The notes under the pieces are model-generated. The model did not search any database and was not told the DNA's origin. It was given only the letters and a program-made list of their open reading frames with translations. Of a stretch of DNA of 64,000 nucleotides, positions 17,966-26,505 are shown piece by piece (the stretch's first letter is position 1; each line of letters starts with the position of its first letter). Origin of the DNA: Phocaeicola sartorii JCM 17136 = DSM 21941. Lineage in GTDB: Bacteria > Bacteroidota > Bacteroidia > Bacteroidales > Bacteroidaceae. The translations under genes and the position numbers were made by a program. The stretch is from positions 38,411-102,410 of the forward strand of contig NZ_BAKM01000021.1 in NCBI RefSeq assembly GCF_000614185.1, written 5' to 3'.

Positions 17966-17995
17966 TACCTTTGCCTTATTTTGTAGGCAAAGGTA
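17966..17995 (-). promoter_or_regulatory. Promoter and palindromic operator of the hsd operon
   Basis: TACCTTTGCC (17966-17975), 10-base spacer, GGCAAAGGTA (17986-17995), a perfect inverted repeat. Read on the minus strand, the distal arm is TACCTTTG, matching the Bacteroides -7 consensus TAnnTTTG about 30 bases before the XRE start. The proximal arm would also be a -7 box on the plus strand, but no gene follows there. It is a good candidate for XRE autoregulation. Confidence 0.75.
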
Positions 17996-18062
17996 CTATA
18001 AATAATTGAGATGACACAACTTTCAGGTTGTTGACCAGTTCTTTTTGTGGCAAAGAATATTC

Positions 18063-19124
18063 CTATTTAATTACTGTTACTCTTAAATCATATCTACGGC
18101 TACCCGCATCAAGATCAACATCATACTCTTTTAATCCTTTTTCAACTGCAATCCGATGCAATTCTTGCTTATCCTTTTGTGATATATCTGGACCATAATA
18201 GATTGCTTTCAAGCATCCAACATCCGGAATTGCAACATAATCATTCTCATCTTCTAAGTTATAATAAAGCATTCTCCATTCATGTTCGTGCTCGTATTCT
18301 TTTCTGTCCTTATAAAGATAAGCTCGATACCAATATAATTGATTAACAGATATCATAGACGACAAAAAGTTCAACCAATTTTTATCTCCAATCTGCTTGA
18401 AATATTCGTAAGTATGAATATTGCCCTCATCCAATGTAACGTCCGGTCTTAAATCTGTATAAATCACAGGAAAGAGATTAACATTCATTCCCAATGAATT
18501 ATATTTAAAAATGCACTGCCTGAGATCATATTCTAATGCAAACCCCTTATATCCATCTGCATATCTATCCCACATATACTTAGACTGCACACTTTCTGTA
18601 AAACAGGCAATTTTTGCACTATTTCGTGGATTTCTAAAACGCGATTCTTGTTTTTTTATGGCAACCCCTATATTATTGCAAAAATCAACATAATCATCTG
18701 TCAATATTTTATCTATAATTTGTTCATCCGTATATCCGCACTCTCTATAATAACATATTTTCGTTGCTTTTTCCGTCCTTATTTCAGGGGATTTCTGTGT
18801 TATATGCGACAATGTTATGCGCAATGCATCTTTCAATGCATTTTTTAGATCTTTGTGAATCTTATCTTGATCTATATATAAATACGAATCATATTTATCT
18901 GGAAACATTCCCGCATGGCATAATGAAATAGTTTTAGATTTAAATGATTCAATTGTATAGCCCTTATCGTCTATTCTACGATACCTAAAAAGTTTTTCCG
19001 GTATATTGGGAAGTACTAACTTATAAATATTACTCCATACGTCAGAAGTCGCAGTTTTATCTATATTGAAAGGGATATAAGATTGTTCTATAATCTCTTG
19101 GAATTGTTTTCTAAAATCCAACAT
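18063..19124 (-). CDS. DUF2971 family protein
   Basis: About 353 residues from the ATG at 19124. Family hallmarks are the LFRYRRIDDKG strand, CFTESVQSKYMWDRYADGYK followed by GFALEYDL, the charged KEYEHEHEWRMLYY segment, and IYYGPDIS near the C-terminus. DUF2971 proteins are widespread in defence islands and next to mobile genes, but no activity is established that I can name. No membrane segment or signal peptide is seen. Base composition is more A+T-rich than in the hsd genes. It starts 26 bases after the ATPase gene stop, so the two may share a transcript. Confidence 0.8.
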   Translation of the reverse strand: MLDFRKQFQEIIEQSYIPFNIDKTATSDVWSNIYKLVLPNIPEKLFRYRRIDDKGYTIESFKSKTISLCHAGMFPDKYDSYLYIDQDKIHKDLKNALKDALRITLSHITQKSPEIRTEKATKICYYRECGYTDEQIIDKILTDDYVDFCNNIGVAIKKQESRFRNPRNSAKIACFTESVQSKYMWDRYADGYKGFALEYDLRQCIFKYNSLGMNVNLFPVIYTDLRPDVTLDEGNIHTYEYFKQIGDKNWLNFLSSMISVNQLYWYRAYLYKDRKEYEHEHEWRMLYYNLEDENDYVAIPDVGCLKAIYYGPDISQKDKQELHRIAVEKGLKEYDVDLDAGSRRYDLRVTVIK

Positions 19125-19150
19125 CAGCAAATCATGAATTTGTTATTTCT

Positions 19151-20524
19151 TTATTTCATTAACTCAACAACATCTTCCGGCAACATCGCATTCCCAATAT
19201 CATCTTTCGGAGTATTCTTAAGAAACAGCATCGGAACGATAGTGTAGTTCTTGGCAAACGGCAGCAGATTGGCTTTGCGGAGAAGTTCGGCTGTTAGCAG
19301 TTTGCCATTCTCTTGGGTTGTCCATTTACATTCCCCAACCAGCAGATACTTTTTATCAAGCGATTCTGCCATTACATCAAATTCGACTTGTTCAGGCTTC
19401 TTATCCTCATTGAGAACAGAACCCCACCAGCGTTTTGCCTTGCCATAAACTACTCTACCCACAAGATTTCCTGTGACAGCATCCCGACACAATTTTTCCC
19501 ATTGCATACTCACATATTCCGAGAAATGGGCATTCAAAGCCTGTTCAATGGGCAAGCAACGACCAAGTTCAATAAACGAGCGATTCGGAACAACAAACTG
19601 GTAATAGAATGCCATAAACGGATCGGCGATCTTATAAAGGCTCTTTTTCGCATTCTTTTCTTCAATCCCGAACGGAACATCTTTTTCCAAGAATCCGAGA
19701 TCGATAAGTTTCTTTAATGGTCGTGACAGATTTGTTGCCGGTTCATTGCATCGTGCAGCAATCTCGGAAAGCCGATTTGCACCAGTACCGATATAAGACA
19801 TTATTGTCGAAGTCTTGACAATATCCTTAACATCATCTTGAAACAGTTTTATAGGTTCTTCGTAAAGAGTGCCATTTACTGAAAGGATGTTATGCCACAA
19901 TGCATCATCAAGCGAATTTCTGTTTTCCCTTAGTTCCCAATAACGTGGCACACCTCCCCATACGGCATACTCTTCAATAGCGTTCATCGCATCAAGACTC
20001 AAAGCCTCCTGAATATACGGCAAACGTATCGGTGCAAGCCTCATTATCTCATCAGCACGACCATAAAGAGGTGCTGTAGAATCAAGAAACAACCCATACA
20101 TCATGTTTTGTGACGAGCCACAAAGCACAAGATTATACTTCAGTTGTTTCTCGTCCACCAGTTTCTGCAAAACAGACGGCAGTTCCGAAGATTGTTCCAC
20201 AAGATATGGAAATTCATCCAAGCATAAAGTAAAACGCTTGTCTGTTCGATAATTGACCGCACGAAACATAGATTCCCAATCCGGATATGTCAGTTTGTCG
20301 AAATCCGGGAACACTTGTGCTATTACTTTTGCAAGCAATACTCTCTGATGTTGGCCTTCAGAACGGTCGGCAAGAAAATAAACATCATTGTCCAACAACA
20401 CTCTTTTGATAAGCGTTGACTTGCCCAATCGCCTGCGGCCGTACATCACAACTAACGAGGGCTTCTCTCTTGCAAGAGCATCCTTCAAACGTGCTGCTTC
20501 ATCTATTCTATTAACGAATTTCAT
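19151..20524 (-). CDS. ATPase_2/DUF234 family ATP-binding protein
   Basis: A 457-residue protein of the family once called archaeal ATPases. The P-loop is GRRRLGKST (29-37), Walker B is LCLDEFPYL (100-108) and the sensor-like LVLCGSSQNMM is at about 132-142. A winged-helix region follows (about 240-285). The C-terminal domain has a nuclease-like D383...E398-x-K400 arrangement (EFDVMAES, VGECKW). Such proteins combine STAND-like ATPase and PD-(D/E)xK-like parts and are common in defence islands and on mobile DNA. The precise role is unknown. Confidence 0.85.
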   Translation of the reverse strand: MKFVNRIDEAARLKDALAREKPSLVVMYGRRRLGKSTLIKRVLLDNDVYFLADRSEGQHQRVLLAKVIAQVFPDFDKLTYPDWESMFRAVNYRTDKRFTLCLDEFPYLVEQSSELPSVLQKLVDEKQLKYNLVLCGSSQNMMYGLFLDSTAPLYGRADEIMRLAPIRLPYIQEALSLDAMNAIEEYAVWGGVPRYWELRENRNSLDDALWHNILSVNGTLYEEPIKLFQDDVKDIVKTSTIMSYIGTGANRLSEIAARCNEPATNLSRPLKKLIDLGFLEKDVPFGIEEKNAKKSLYKIADPFMAFYYQFVVPNRSFIELGRCLPIEQALNAHFSEYVSMQWEKLCRDAVTGNLVGRVVYGKAKRWWGSVLNEDKKPEQVEFDVMAESLDKKYLLVGECKWTTQENGKLLTAELLRKANLLPFAKNYTIVPMLFLKNTPKDDIGNAMLPEDVVELMK

Positions 20525-20643
20525 ACGCCTTGCTTAATTATGCCCTGCAAACATAATGATTTTATATCATAATACAGAATTACAAGTCTTGTTTTTTATC
20601 CTCATAAAAACATTTTTAACTTACTTATAGGAGAATATAAACT

Positions 20644-20964
20644 TTATCTCTTTTTTGAAGCTCGTTTCCTTGTTTTCAAACTCAAATCCTGCAAGGCTTT
20701 TCCCAATTTATCTTCTTTGGCCAGCCATAGAATATCATCATCAAGTTGCAAGGCATACAAAACACGCAAGTAAATACCGATTGCCACTGTCGGTACACCT
20801 TTCTCTATTCGGGATACAGTCAACGGGGAACAGGTAGCACGTTCAGCCACCTGAGCTACACTCAAATTCCTGCGTAGACGAGCCAACTTAATCTGCTCTC
20901 CCACAACCTGCATCTTCTGCTCCAGTTTTCGGGGCAATTTAGTACCCATTGTATTCTTTGCCAT
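20644..20964 (-). CDS. XRE family (HipB-like) regulator
   Basis: About 106 residues from the ATG at 20964. The helix-turn-helix lies at about 28-78 (GEQIKLARLRRNLSVAQVAE, then RATCSPLTVSRIEKGV). The C-terminus is strongly basic (KTRKRASKKR). A promoter box CAAAGATA (minus-strand TATCTTTG) lies at 20987-20994. The usual HipA partner is not adjacent. The ATPase gene starts 119 bases downstream and could be the regulated partner. It differs in sequence from the HipB at 22992. Confidence 0.8.
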   Translation of the reverse strand: MAKNTMGTKLPRKLEQKMQVVGEQIKLARLRRNLSVAQVAERATCSPLTVSRIEKGVPTVAIGIYLRVLYALQLDDDILWLAKEDKLGKALQDLSLKTRKRASKKR

Positions 20965-20986
20965 ACTCAATACATCATATAATATG

Positions 20987-20994
20987 CAAAGATA
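20987..20994 (-). promoter_or_regulatory. Promoter -7 box of the XRE gene
   Basis: Minus-strand TATCTTTG, matching TAnnTTTG, 22 bases before the start codon. Confidence 0.6.
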
Positions 20995-21074
20995 CCACTT
21001 TTTATTTATTTAATAACGTATTATTGGTATATCATCTAATATTTCCATTCCGTAAAGTATGAAATTATTATAAT

Positions 21075-21785
21075 CTAAAAGCATGCTTGCAATCTTTTTA
21101 TACCCAATTCTATAATCGGATTTGTTACATTGCCAAGTTTATTAACAATATTTCCATAGTCAATAATTAACTGTACCGCTTCAGCTAAATGCAATCCTTC
21201 TATTAAGTCTATCTGTGTACTGACTTCTACATCCCTATGGGCATCTATACCATTTCTAACGCGAGTTAATTCAGCTGTATTTTGCTCCCTAAACCTAGTA
21301 AGTTCTTTTTTGGCTACAGCGAATGTCCCATAATCATAACTTGGAAAATAGTGCTGGATAAATTTGATAATATTGCCTGTGGTATCAACCAACTTTTTTG
21401 AAGTCTCGTATATCGCTGTATATGCTGATTTAATAACATCTCGTTGCTCCCATTCGTCAATATTCTCAACAGACAAGCGTTTTAAATATTCCTTCATTTC
21501 AATGCTTGCCATCTGAATATGCCCCAGCATGTTCCATATGGTTAGATTATCTTTGAATGCAGCTTTTTTAGCTTCATAAACTGGCAAAGACGCTAAACTA
21601 CACTTTTTAACTTGCCTCTCAATATCTGCAATATTTTTCTTACAATGATTTAGGCTTAGACGTATTTGTTCCAGACAATCTTGCTCCGTCTGTAACGTTT
21701 CATTAAGAGTATTCTTTAGCTCTCTTGCATTATCACTTATCCGTTGTTGTAAAAAAGAGTCTAAAGGGCTTTTCTTATATTTCAT
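21075..21785 (-). CDS. Hypothetical coiled-coil protein
   Basis: A 236-residue protein I do not recognise. It is almost entirely helical, with heptad-like stretches (about 10-65, DNARELKNTLNETLQTEQDC and on, and about 105-165). No signal peptide, membrane segment, ATP-binding or catalytic motif is visible. Low G+C and the setting between an XRE gene and hipBA suggest an accessory, possibly defence-related gene. It is followed by a 122-base gap to the hipA end and has no clear promoter. Confidence 0.6.
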   Translation of the reverse strand: MKYKKSPLDSFLQQRISDNARELKNTLNETLQTEQDCLEQIRLSLNHCKKNIADIERQVKKCSLASLPVYEAKKAAFKDNLTIWNMLGHIQMASIEMKEYLKRLSVENIDEWEQRDVIKSAYTAIYETSKKLVDTTGNIIKFIQHYFPSYDYGTFAVAKKELTRFREQNTAELTRVRNGIDAHRDVEVSTQIDLIEGLHLAEAVQLIIDYGNIVNKLGNVTNPIIELGIKRLQACF

Positions 21786-21907
21786 ATTATCTTTCTATTA
21801 TACTATTTAAAATAACATCATCTTGCTGTGAAGATAGTTTTTCATGATTCGTATTTCAGCATTATGTTGCACTAGGTGACTAAATAGTTTCTTTCTTGAA
21901 TCACCAC

Positions 21908-22999
21908 TCATAGTTTTTTCCCTCTTATTATATTCGTCATTATTTTAAACATCTCAATTGCTTCTTTATCATTTAACCCAGCCTTTACCGCCACAGCAAA
22001 TAAATCCTCCTTTGTAGGTTCGATACTATCATTGATTGAAGTGGTGCGGAATCCGTTTATTCCATCGCTTGGCAACAGGTCGTATGCCGGTGCAAAATGC
22101 CAGTCACCATCACTATAGATAAATGCAAAGTTTTTCGCATGGTCATCTTTATTGTCAATCAAGCAATTGAACACCATAAGACGATACACTTTCCACATTT
22201 CAGCCACATTATGTGTCAACGCTGCACATGCCTTAAAGATATGTAAGTAGTCGATACTTGGCAGTCGATAATCAGCACCTATCAACCCGGCAACACTTAC
22301 CACATGTAATTTCCCGTTCGGTGTACGGTCAAATCGCTCCACACCGAAATACTTATCCTCGAAAAGTCGTGTTTCCGGCATCTCAATCCCACACTCTTTA
22401 GCAAGAAGCGAATAACGGTATTCATCCTCACCAATCTGTTTGGAATCTCTCTTTGCCCGGAACTTCACCAACCATTCTTTCCCATCATAACGAGTAAAGA
22501 TTTTGGGACGAGCACCACCCGGATAACCACCTCTATATTGAAACTCCTCAATTCCCTCTCCGTTATAATTGTCGCTATCAAGAATCTGTTCCGCCTCCAA
22601 TGCCAATTTTTCAAAATCTGCGTACTCTTGCTTTGATACAACACTCTTGTCTGGACGAAATTCCAATGCCCCGCGTCCAGTAGAACCGACCAACGCAAGA
22701 CGGTCAAGCAAAGACAATGTTCGTGGATTGATTCCGTTCCGCTGCAAATATCTATCAAGAATAAACAATCCCCATCCATCAGGCAAACAATCATCAAAAA
22801 CACCGAATCCGCCATCAAACGGACGAGGTTTTGCTATAAATACCCCACTGCGCAATGGTAACTCAAACGGAGATATGGAAAAACCAGAATTGAGCCACTC
22901 TGCCGAATATTCAAATGCACATAAACTCTCTTTGGTTAAAGCCAATCTGCCAACCAGTCTATTATCATATATTACCTCTATCTGCTTTATGCTATTCAT
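21908..22999 (-). CDS. hipA: HipA-type serine/threonine kinase toxin
   Basis: About 363 residues from the ATG at 22999; an upstream in-frame start would overlap hipB further. The HipA N-terminal subdomain (YDNRLVGRLAL, then FELPLR) is followed by the kinase core. GGARPKIF forms the nucleotide loop, catalytic NKDDHAKNF is at about 283-291, and metal-binding APAYDLLPS follows. The best-known HipA phosphorylates glutamyl-tRNA synthetase; the target here is not predictable. The start lies inside the end of hipB (8-base overlap), so the pair is translationally coupled. Confidence 0.92.
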   Translation of the reverse strand: MNSIKQIEVIYDNRLVGRLALTKESLCAFEYSAEWLNSGFSISPFELPLRSGVFIAKPRPFDGGFGVFDDCLPDGWGLFILDRYLQRNGINPRTLSLLDRLALVGSTGRGALEFRPDKSVVSKQEYADFEKLALEAEQILDSDNYNGEGIEEFQYRGGYPGGARPKIFTRYDGKEWLVKFRAKRDSKQIGEDEYRYSLLAKECGIEMPETRLFEDKYFGVERFDRTPNGKLHVVSVAGLIGADYRLPSIDYLHIFKACAALTHNVAEMWKVYRLMVFNCLIDNKDDHAKNFAFIYSDGDWHFAPAYDLLPSDGINGFRTTSINDSIEPTKEDLFAVAVKAGLNDKEAIEMFKIMTNIIRGKKL

Positions 23000-23309
23000 T
23001 TTTCTTTCCTCTTTTGCGGGTAACACTTTGTTCTTTCAGTACATCATCCAATGATTGATATTGTCTTTGTGCAAAAAGAGCATCAAATTCAGAAAGTGCA
23101 TTTAATGCAAATCCGATCTGAAGCAATCCCCTCAGCGAAATTTCTCCTGTCTGCTCAAATCTACGGTACGTGGCAAACTTGACCCCGGCTCTTGTAGCCA
23201 ACCCCTCTTGTGTCAAATCCAGTTCAAGCCGTCTTGCTTTAATCCTTGATGCTATCTGCAATGCAACCTCGCTCGGATTGGCAACATTAAACGCTAATAT
23301 ATTATTCAT
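22992..23309 (-). CDS. hipB: HipB-type antitoxin
   Basis: A 105-residue Cro/CI protein. The HTH is at about 24-62 (LDLTQEGLATRAGVKFATYR, then RFEQTGEISLRGLLQIG). The C-terminal tail (QSLDDVLKEQSVTRKRGKKN) is basic and probably wraps HipA or DNA. It ends inside the hipA start, the classical antitoxin-first order. A minus-strand promoter TATCTTTG lies 43 bases upstream. Confidence 0.9.
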   Translation of the reverse strand: MNNILAFNVANPSEVALQIASRIKARRLELDLTQEGLATRAGVKFATYRRFEQTGEISLRGLLQIGFALNALSEFDALFAQRQYQSLDDVLKEQSVTRKRGKKNE

Positions 23310-23352
23310 ATTATCCCAATAATCAAATTTACAACCAAAATATTATTTATTA

Positions 23353-23360
23353 CAAAGATA
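23353..23360 (-). promoter_or_regulatory. Promoter -7 box of hipBA
   Basis: Minus-strand TATCTTTG, 43 bases before the hipB start. The bases between are A+T-rich and could hold the HipB operator, but no clear palindrome is seen. Confidence 0.6.
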
Positions 23361-23616
23361 CAAACAAATCCTCATTCACACATCATATCAGAGAATGAAT
23401 TTTGCTTGTCAAAAGCAAAAATGACTTTACTTTATCCCCGTATTCGTATATACGCACATTAAAGTAAAGCTAAAAAAGGGAAGAAAAGAGATGCTACGCC
23501 AAAGTCGAACTATACATACCAACTTTTTCTTTTGGCTGTAATAATTAAGCTAAAATATACGTGAACCTATCTATGATTTTACAGCCACAATCGGCGAAAT
23601 AATCACCGATATGCCT

Positions 23617-23624
23617 TACCTTTG
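23617..23624 (+). promoter_or_regulatory. Promoter -7 box before a degenerate HTH gene
   Basis: TACCTTTG matches the -7 consensus. The following 170 bases before the first possible start are gene-free and purine-rich. The 23310-23790 interval otherwise holds nothing I can support. Confidence 0.45.
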
Positions 23625-23793
23625 TGAACCGAGGATTACAAGGGCTAAAAGAGCGATTTCCCTCTTTTTTCCCTTCGTTTGAGATAAACTAAGAAAAAAA
23701 ACGTTAAATCTTCAATTTTCGGCGAAAAAACAAGTAAATTTTTGAGCAGTCTATCTTTTAAGTCATAAATTACTGACAGCCAATCAGTCTAAT

Positions 23794-24235
23794 ATGCTGC
23801 ATCGGAAAGTGATGGCTTGGAAACAGCCATCACCAACTATAATTATTTGTAAATTAATCAAAGAGGATAAACTAAGAGCACTCCAAATCAGTGGAAGAAT
23901 GACTTTGGTGAGGTGTGCCGATATTGAATTAATGCTCAAAAGCAAATCTTACGAGCGACAGGTTGAGAAAAAAGACTTTGACCTGACCGAATTACACACC
24001 GGAAGAAATTCAAGAGATGTACGGGCATGGCGCGTGTCGCCATCCGTTTGTAGGTGTATTGGAACAATATCCCATCCAGGAAAGAACGCGGACAGATTTT
24101 TATTCCAAACTCCATTTCGATCTGTCCAAAACATTGGAACAGGAAAGCAAGGCTGAATATTACACCGTCAAGGATGCAATGAAAAAATTCAAACTCCCTT
24201 GTAACTCGGTTTATGGCTCTTTTGCTGCTATTTAG
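23794..24235 (+). pseudogene. Degenerate helix-turn-helix DNA-binding protein
   Basis: Two consecutive frames carry parts of one protein. The first has an excisionase-like second half (KLIKEDKLRALQISGRMTLV, then RCADIELMLKSKSYERQVEK). The second resumes with YTPEEIQEMYG and ends LEQESKAEYYTVKDAMKKF. The switch is near 24000, where one base is extra or two are missing. The first frame also begins across a perfect hairpin, GTGATGGCT (23809-23817) with AGCCATCAC (23825-23833), so its N-terminus is not original. It looks like a decayed regulator of the type carried on Bacteroides mobile DNA. Confidence 0.55.
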
Positions 24236-24248
24236 TGGGAATAAAAAA

Positions 24249-24300
24249 GGCTATCTTCCCAGACAGCCAATCTTTTGTTAACCTTAAATCTAATACTATG
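24249..24300 (+). promoter_or_regulatory. Hairpin plus conserved leader-like motif
   Basis: GGCTATCT (24249-24256) pairs with AGACAGCC (24261-24268) apart from one mismatch, preceded by A6. It is followed by AACCTTAAAT (24280-24289) and AATACTATGAAA. The same AACCTTAAAT, AAT, ATGAAA arrangement occurs before the SusC gene at 41336. No SusC-like gene follows here; the next 300 bases are empty except for a promoter at 24517. It is possibly an orphan terminator or leader. Confidence 0.4.
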
Positions 24301-24516
24301 AAAAACACGATGCAAAGATACATACTTTTGAGGTAGTTCCAAATTTTGGAAATGAAAGAATGCATTTTATAACATGGTTTAGTAAATAAGCTAATTCCTT
24401 AACAAATAACAGACCAGAAGAGGGATAGGGCTGATTGTTTTTTGTTTATTGGAAAATTTAAGGAAGAGGGGAGTAGCAATAATTTGTTGTATTATTCTTT
24501 ATTCGATTATTTCCAT

Positions 24517-24524
24517 TATCTTTG
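24517..24524 (+). promoter_or_regulatory. Promoter -7 box of the DMT family gene
   Basis: TATCTTTG, 90 bases before the start codon. No clear -33 TTTG at ideal spacing. Confidence 0.55.
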
Positions 24525-24614
24525 CATTCCGAAAATGTTTGCCAATATGGAGTTATTAAAGCATAATGGATATTGTAAGCAGATTGTTTTCTGATAAAAA
24601 ATAGATTAGAATAT

Positions 24615-24989
24615 ATGTTATCTCATGGAATTTATTCAGTGATTTTATTGATTTTTTCAAATGTCTTTATGACGTTTGCCTGGTATGGTCATTTAAAGAT
24701 GAGACAAGAGTTCAGTTGGTTTGCAGCCCTTCCGTTGATTGGTGTGATTGCATTTAGCTGGGCAATTGCTTTTTTTGAGTATTGTCTTCAGGTTCCTGCC
24801 AATCGTCTTGGTTTTAAAGATAGTGGAGGTCCGTTTGATATTATGCAACTCAAAGTGATTCAAGAAGTTATCACATTGGCTGTATTTACATTATTTTCTG
24901 TTTGGGCATTCAAAACAGAGCTAAAATGGAATCACTTAGCGGCTTTTCTTTGTCTGGTGCTTGCCGTTTATTTTGTCTTTAAGAAGTAG
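24615..24989 (+). CDS. DMT family (DUF486) small membrane protein
   Basis: A 124-residue protein with four predicted membrane helices. Family signatures are NVFMTFAWYGHLKM, FEYCLQVPANRLGF and MQLKVIQEVITLAVF. DUF486 proteins belong to the drug/metabolite transporter superfamily; the substrate is unknown. The 3' end overlaps the opposing DUF4858 gene by 54 bases. Confidence 0.88.
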   Translation: MLSHGIYSVILLIFSNVFMTFAWYGHLKMRQEFSWFAALPLIGVIAFSWAIAFFEYCLQVPANRLGFKDSGGPFDIMQLKVIQEVITLAVFTLFSVWAFKTELKWNHLAAFLCLVLAVYFVFKK

Positions 24990-25709
24990 TGAATCTTGGT
25001 TGATAACTGCTGAATCCTTTTTGATAAACAAAGTATCTTGCTTTGGCAATGAATTTTGTTGGGATATTTTGCTGATTCTGGGAAACAACATGGAATCCTG
25101 TCGGGTTGGTACATAACTTTGATAGATTTTCCAACCTTTGGCACGATTACGATTACGTCGGATGGCACGTCCTCGTTTATTTAAAGATTCATACAGGAAC
25201 TTATCGGCATCCAGCCCTCCTATTAATGGATTATTACTGGGAGTCACTGTTTGGTCCATGCCGGCAGGCAATATCACATAGCCGTTTCGCAAACCGGGAA
25301 TTAGTTTGATATTGAGTTTCCATGACATTTTCAGGGAGTCTTTTCTGTTATTCAGGAAAATGGGGTCATTAACCGGATCTTCATGCCATGTGGTATAAGG
25401 AGTGTAAGGGGTAAGACGCACAAATTTAGGACGTACCCATTTGGTCGTGTCGCCAAAGTTTTTGGGCAAGTCTTTTAGAAACTTCATCCACGGTTTATCT
25501 TCGGACATGAGTGGGGTGCCTTTTATATTGTCTTTGTCTGATTTAAAATCGAAATGGATAGACTTTACGGCTTCTGTATTTATTTTTAGTTCTCCATCTT
25601 CATTCAATAACTCCTGTAAACGAATTGAGTCTTGTTTGCTCCATTGTGCTTGTGCTGCCAGTACACTGATAGTGCAGAATAATATGCTGATATTTACCCT
25701 CCGGGTCAT
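24936..25709 (-). CDS. DUF4858-type exported protein
   Basis: A 257-residue protein with a signal peptide (SILFCTISVLAAQAQ, cleavage after AQA). The body contains WHEDPVNDPIFLN and NGYVILPAGMDQTV; the basic segment RAIRRNRNRAKGW precedes a low-complexity C-terminus rich in D, S and K. I assign it to DUF4858, a Bacteroidales family of unknown role, with moderate certainty. The C-terminal 18 codons are antisense to the DMT gene end. The promoter is at 25741. Confidence 0.7.
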   Translation of the reverse strand: MTRRVNISILFCTISVLAAQAQWSKQDSIRLQELLNEDGELKINTEAVKSIHFDFKSDKDNIKGTPLMSEDKPWMKFLKDLPKNFGDTTKWVRPKFVRLTPYTPYTTWHEDPVNDPIFLNNRKDSLKMSWKLNIKLIPGLRNGYVILPAGMDQTVTPSNNPLIGGLDADKFLYESLNKRGRAIRRNRNRAKGWKIYQSYVPTRQDSMLFPRISKISQQNSLPKQDTLFIKKDSAVINQDSLLLKDKINGKHQTKKSR

Positions 25710-25740
25710 TCGTCTTTTCTTTATTGATTATAATTGATGG

Positions 25741-25748
25741 CAAAAGTA
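25741..25748 (-). promoter_or_regulatory. Promoter -7 box of the DUF4858 gene
   Basis: Minus-strand TACTTTTG, 31 bases before the start. The remaining bases to 25990 are A+T-rich with no other feature I can support. Confidence 0.55.
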
Positions 25749-25994
25749 ATCCGGAGCGTGTTTAATGCTAGTTAAATTCGAGTTATTAATTGTTTATAAT
25801 GTGAATGCTTTAAATTTTATTTGGTTAATAAAAAGATTCATTTGTATTTTATCTCCGAGGAGAATGGTAGGATCCATATTCATGTTATATATTTCTTAAC
25901 TTGTTTCCAATGTGCCTTTTGGGTGAATGAATAATGGATTATTGGTCCCGTTTTGTCCGTTTGATCTGTTTCCGGTATTCACCGGAGAATAAAA

Positions 25995-26477
25995 ATGAAG
26001 GTGTGTCATAATGTACACCCCTTTTCATTTTGCATCCTTTATCTTGGTGATACGCACGGGAATACGTTTGTCAAAGGCTGGCAGATATACTTCGGTGTCC
26101 GTACATGGCACGTTCATGATGTGCCGTTCGAAACTATTATAGATGCCAGTGGAGAGGGAGAGGGCCTGCAATTCGGGGCGGTGTTACAGGCGCAGACCGG
26201 ACTTGTTACGAAAGAACATTTAGAGCTTGCCGTGATGAAGCCGGACTCTTCCATCAGCTTCGCCCTGCGCAACGATGCGGAAGACAAAGAACGGATTTTG
26301 CGTGCGTTGAAGCAGGCAAACGGAAACCGAAAGGTTGCCGCCGAACTACTCGGAATAAGACGTACAACGCTGTACGGCAAGCTGGAAGAGTATGGGTTGA
26401 GGTATAAATGCTTGGTCCCAATGTTCTTTCACCGATTTTCTCTCATTCTCGTTTTTTTGTATTATCTTTGCCAATAA
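25995..26477 (+). pseudogene. Remnant of an NtrC-family regulator (Fis-type HTH end)
   Basis: Only the C-terminal region is recognisable: KERILRALKQANGNRKVAAE, then LLGIRRTTLYGKLEEYGLRY at about 26285-26402. This is the Fis-type helix-turn-helix that ends sigma-54-dependent response regulators. The receiver and AAA+ domains are absent. The stretch 26130-26400 is clearly more G+C-rich than its surroundings, and the frame runs on into the nucleoside permease promoter (26463). It looks like a truncated gene end left by deletion. Confidence 0.6.
26463..26470 (+). promoter_or_regulatory. Promoter of the nucleoside permease operon
   Basis: TATCTTTG with an upstream TTTTTTTG at about 26452-26459, 35 bases before the start codon. 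Confidence 0.6.
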
Positions 26478-26505
26478 TATAAAACACACACATTAAAGAA
26501 GAAAG

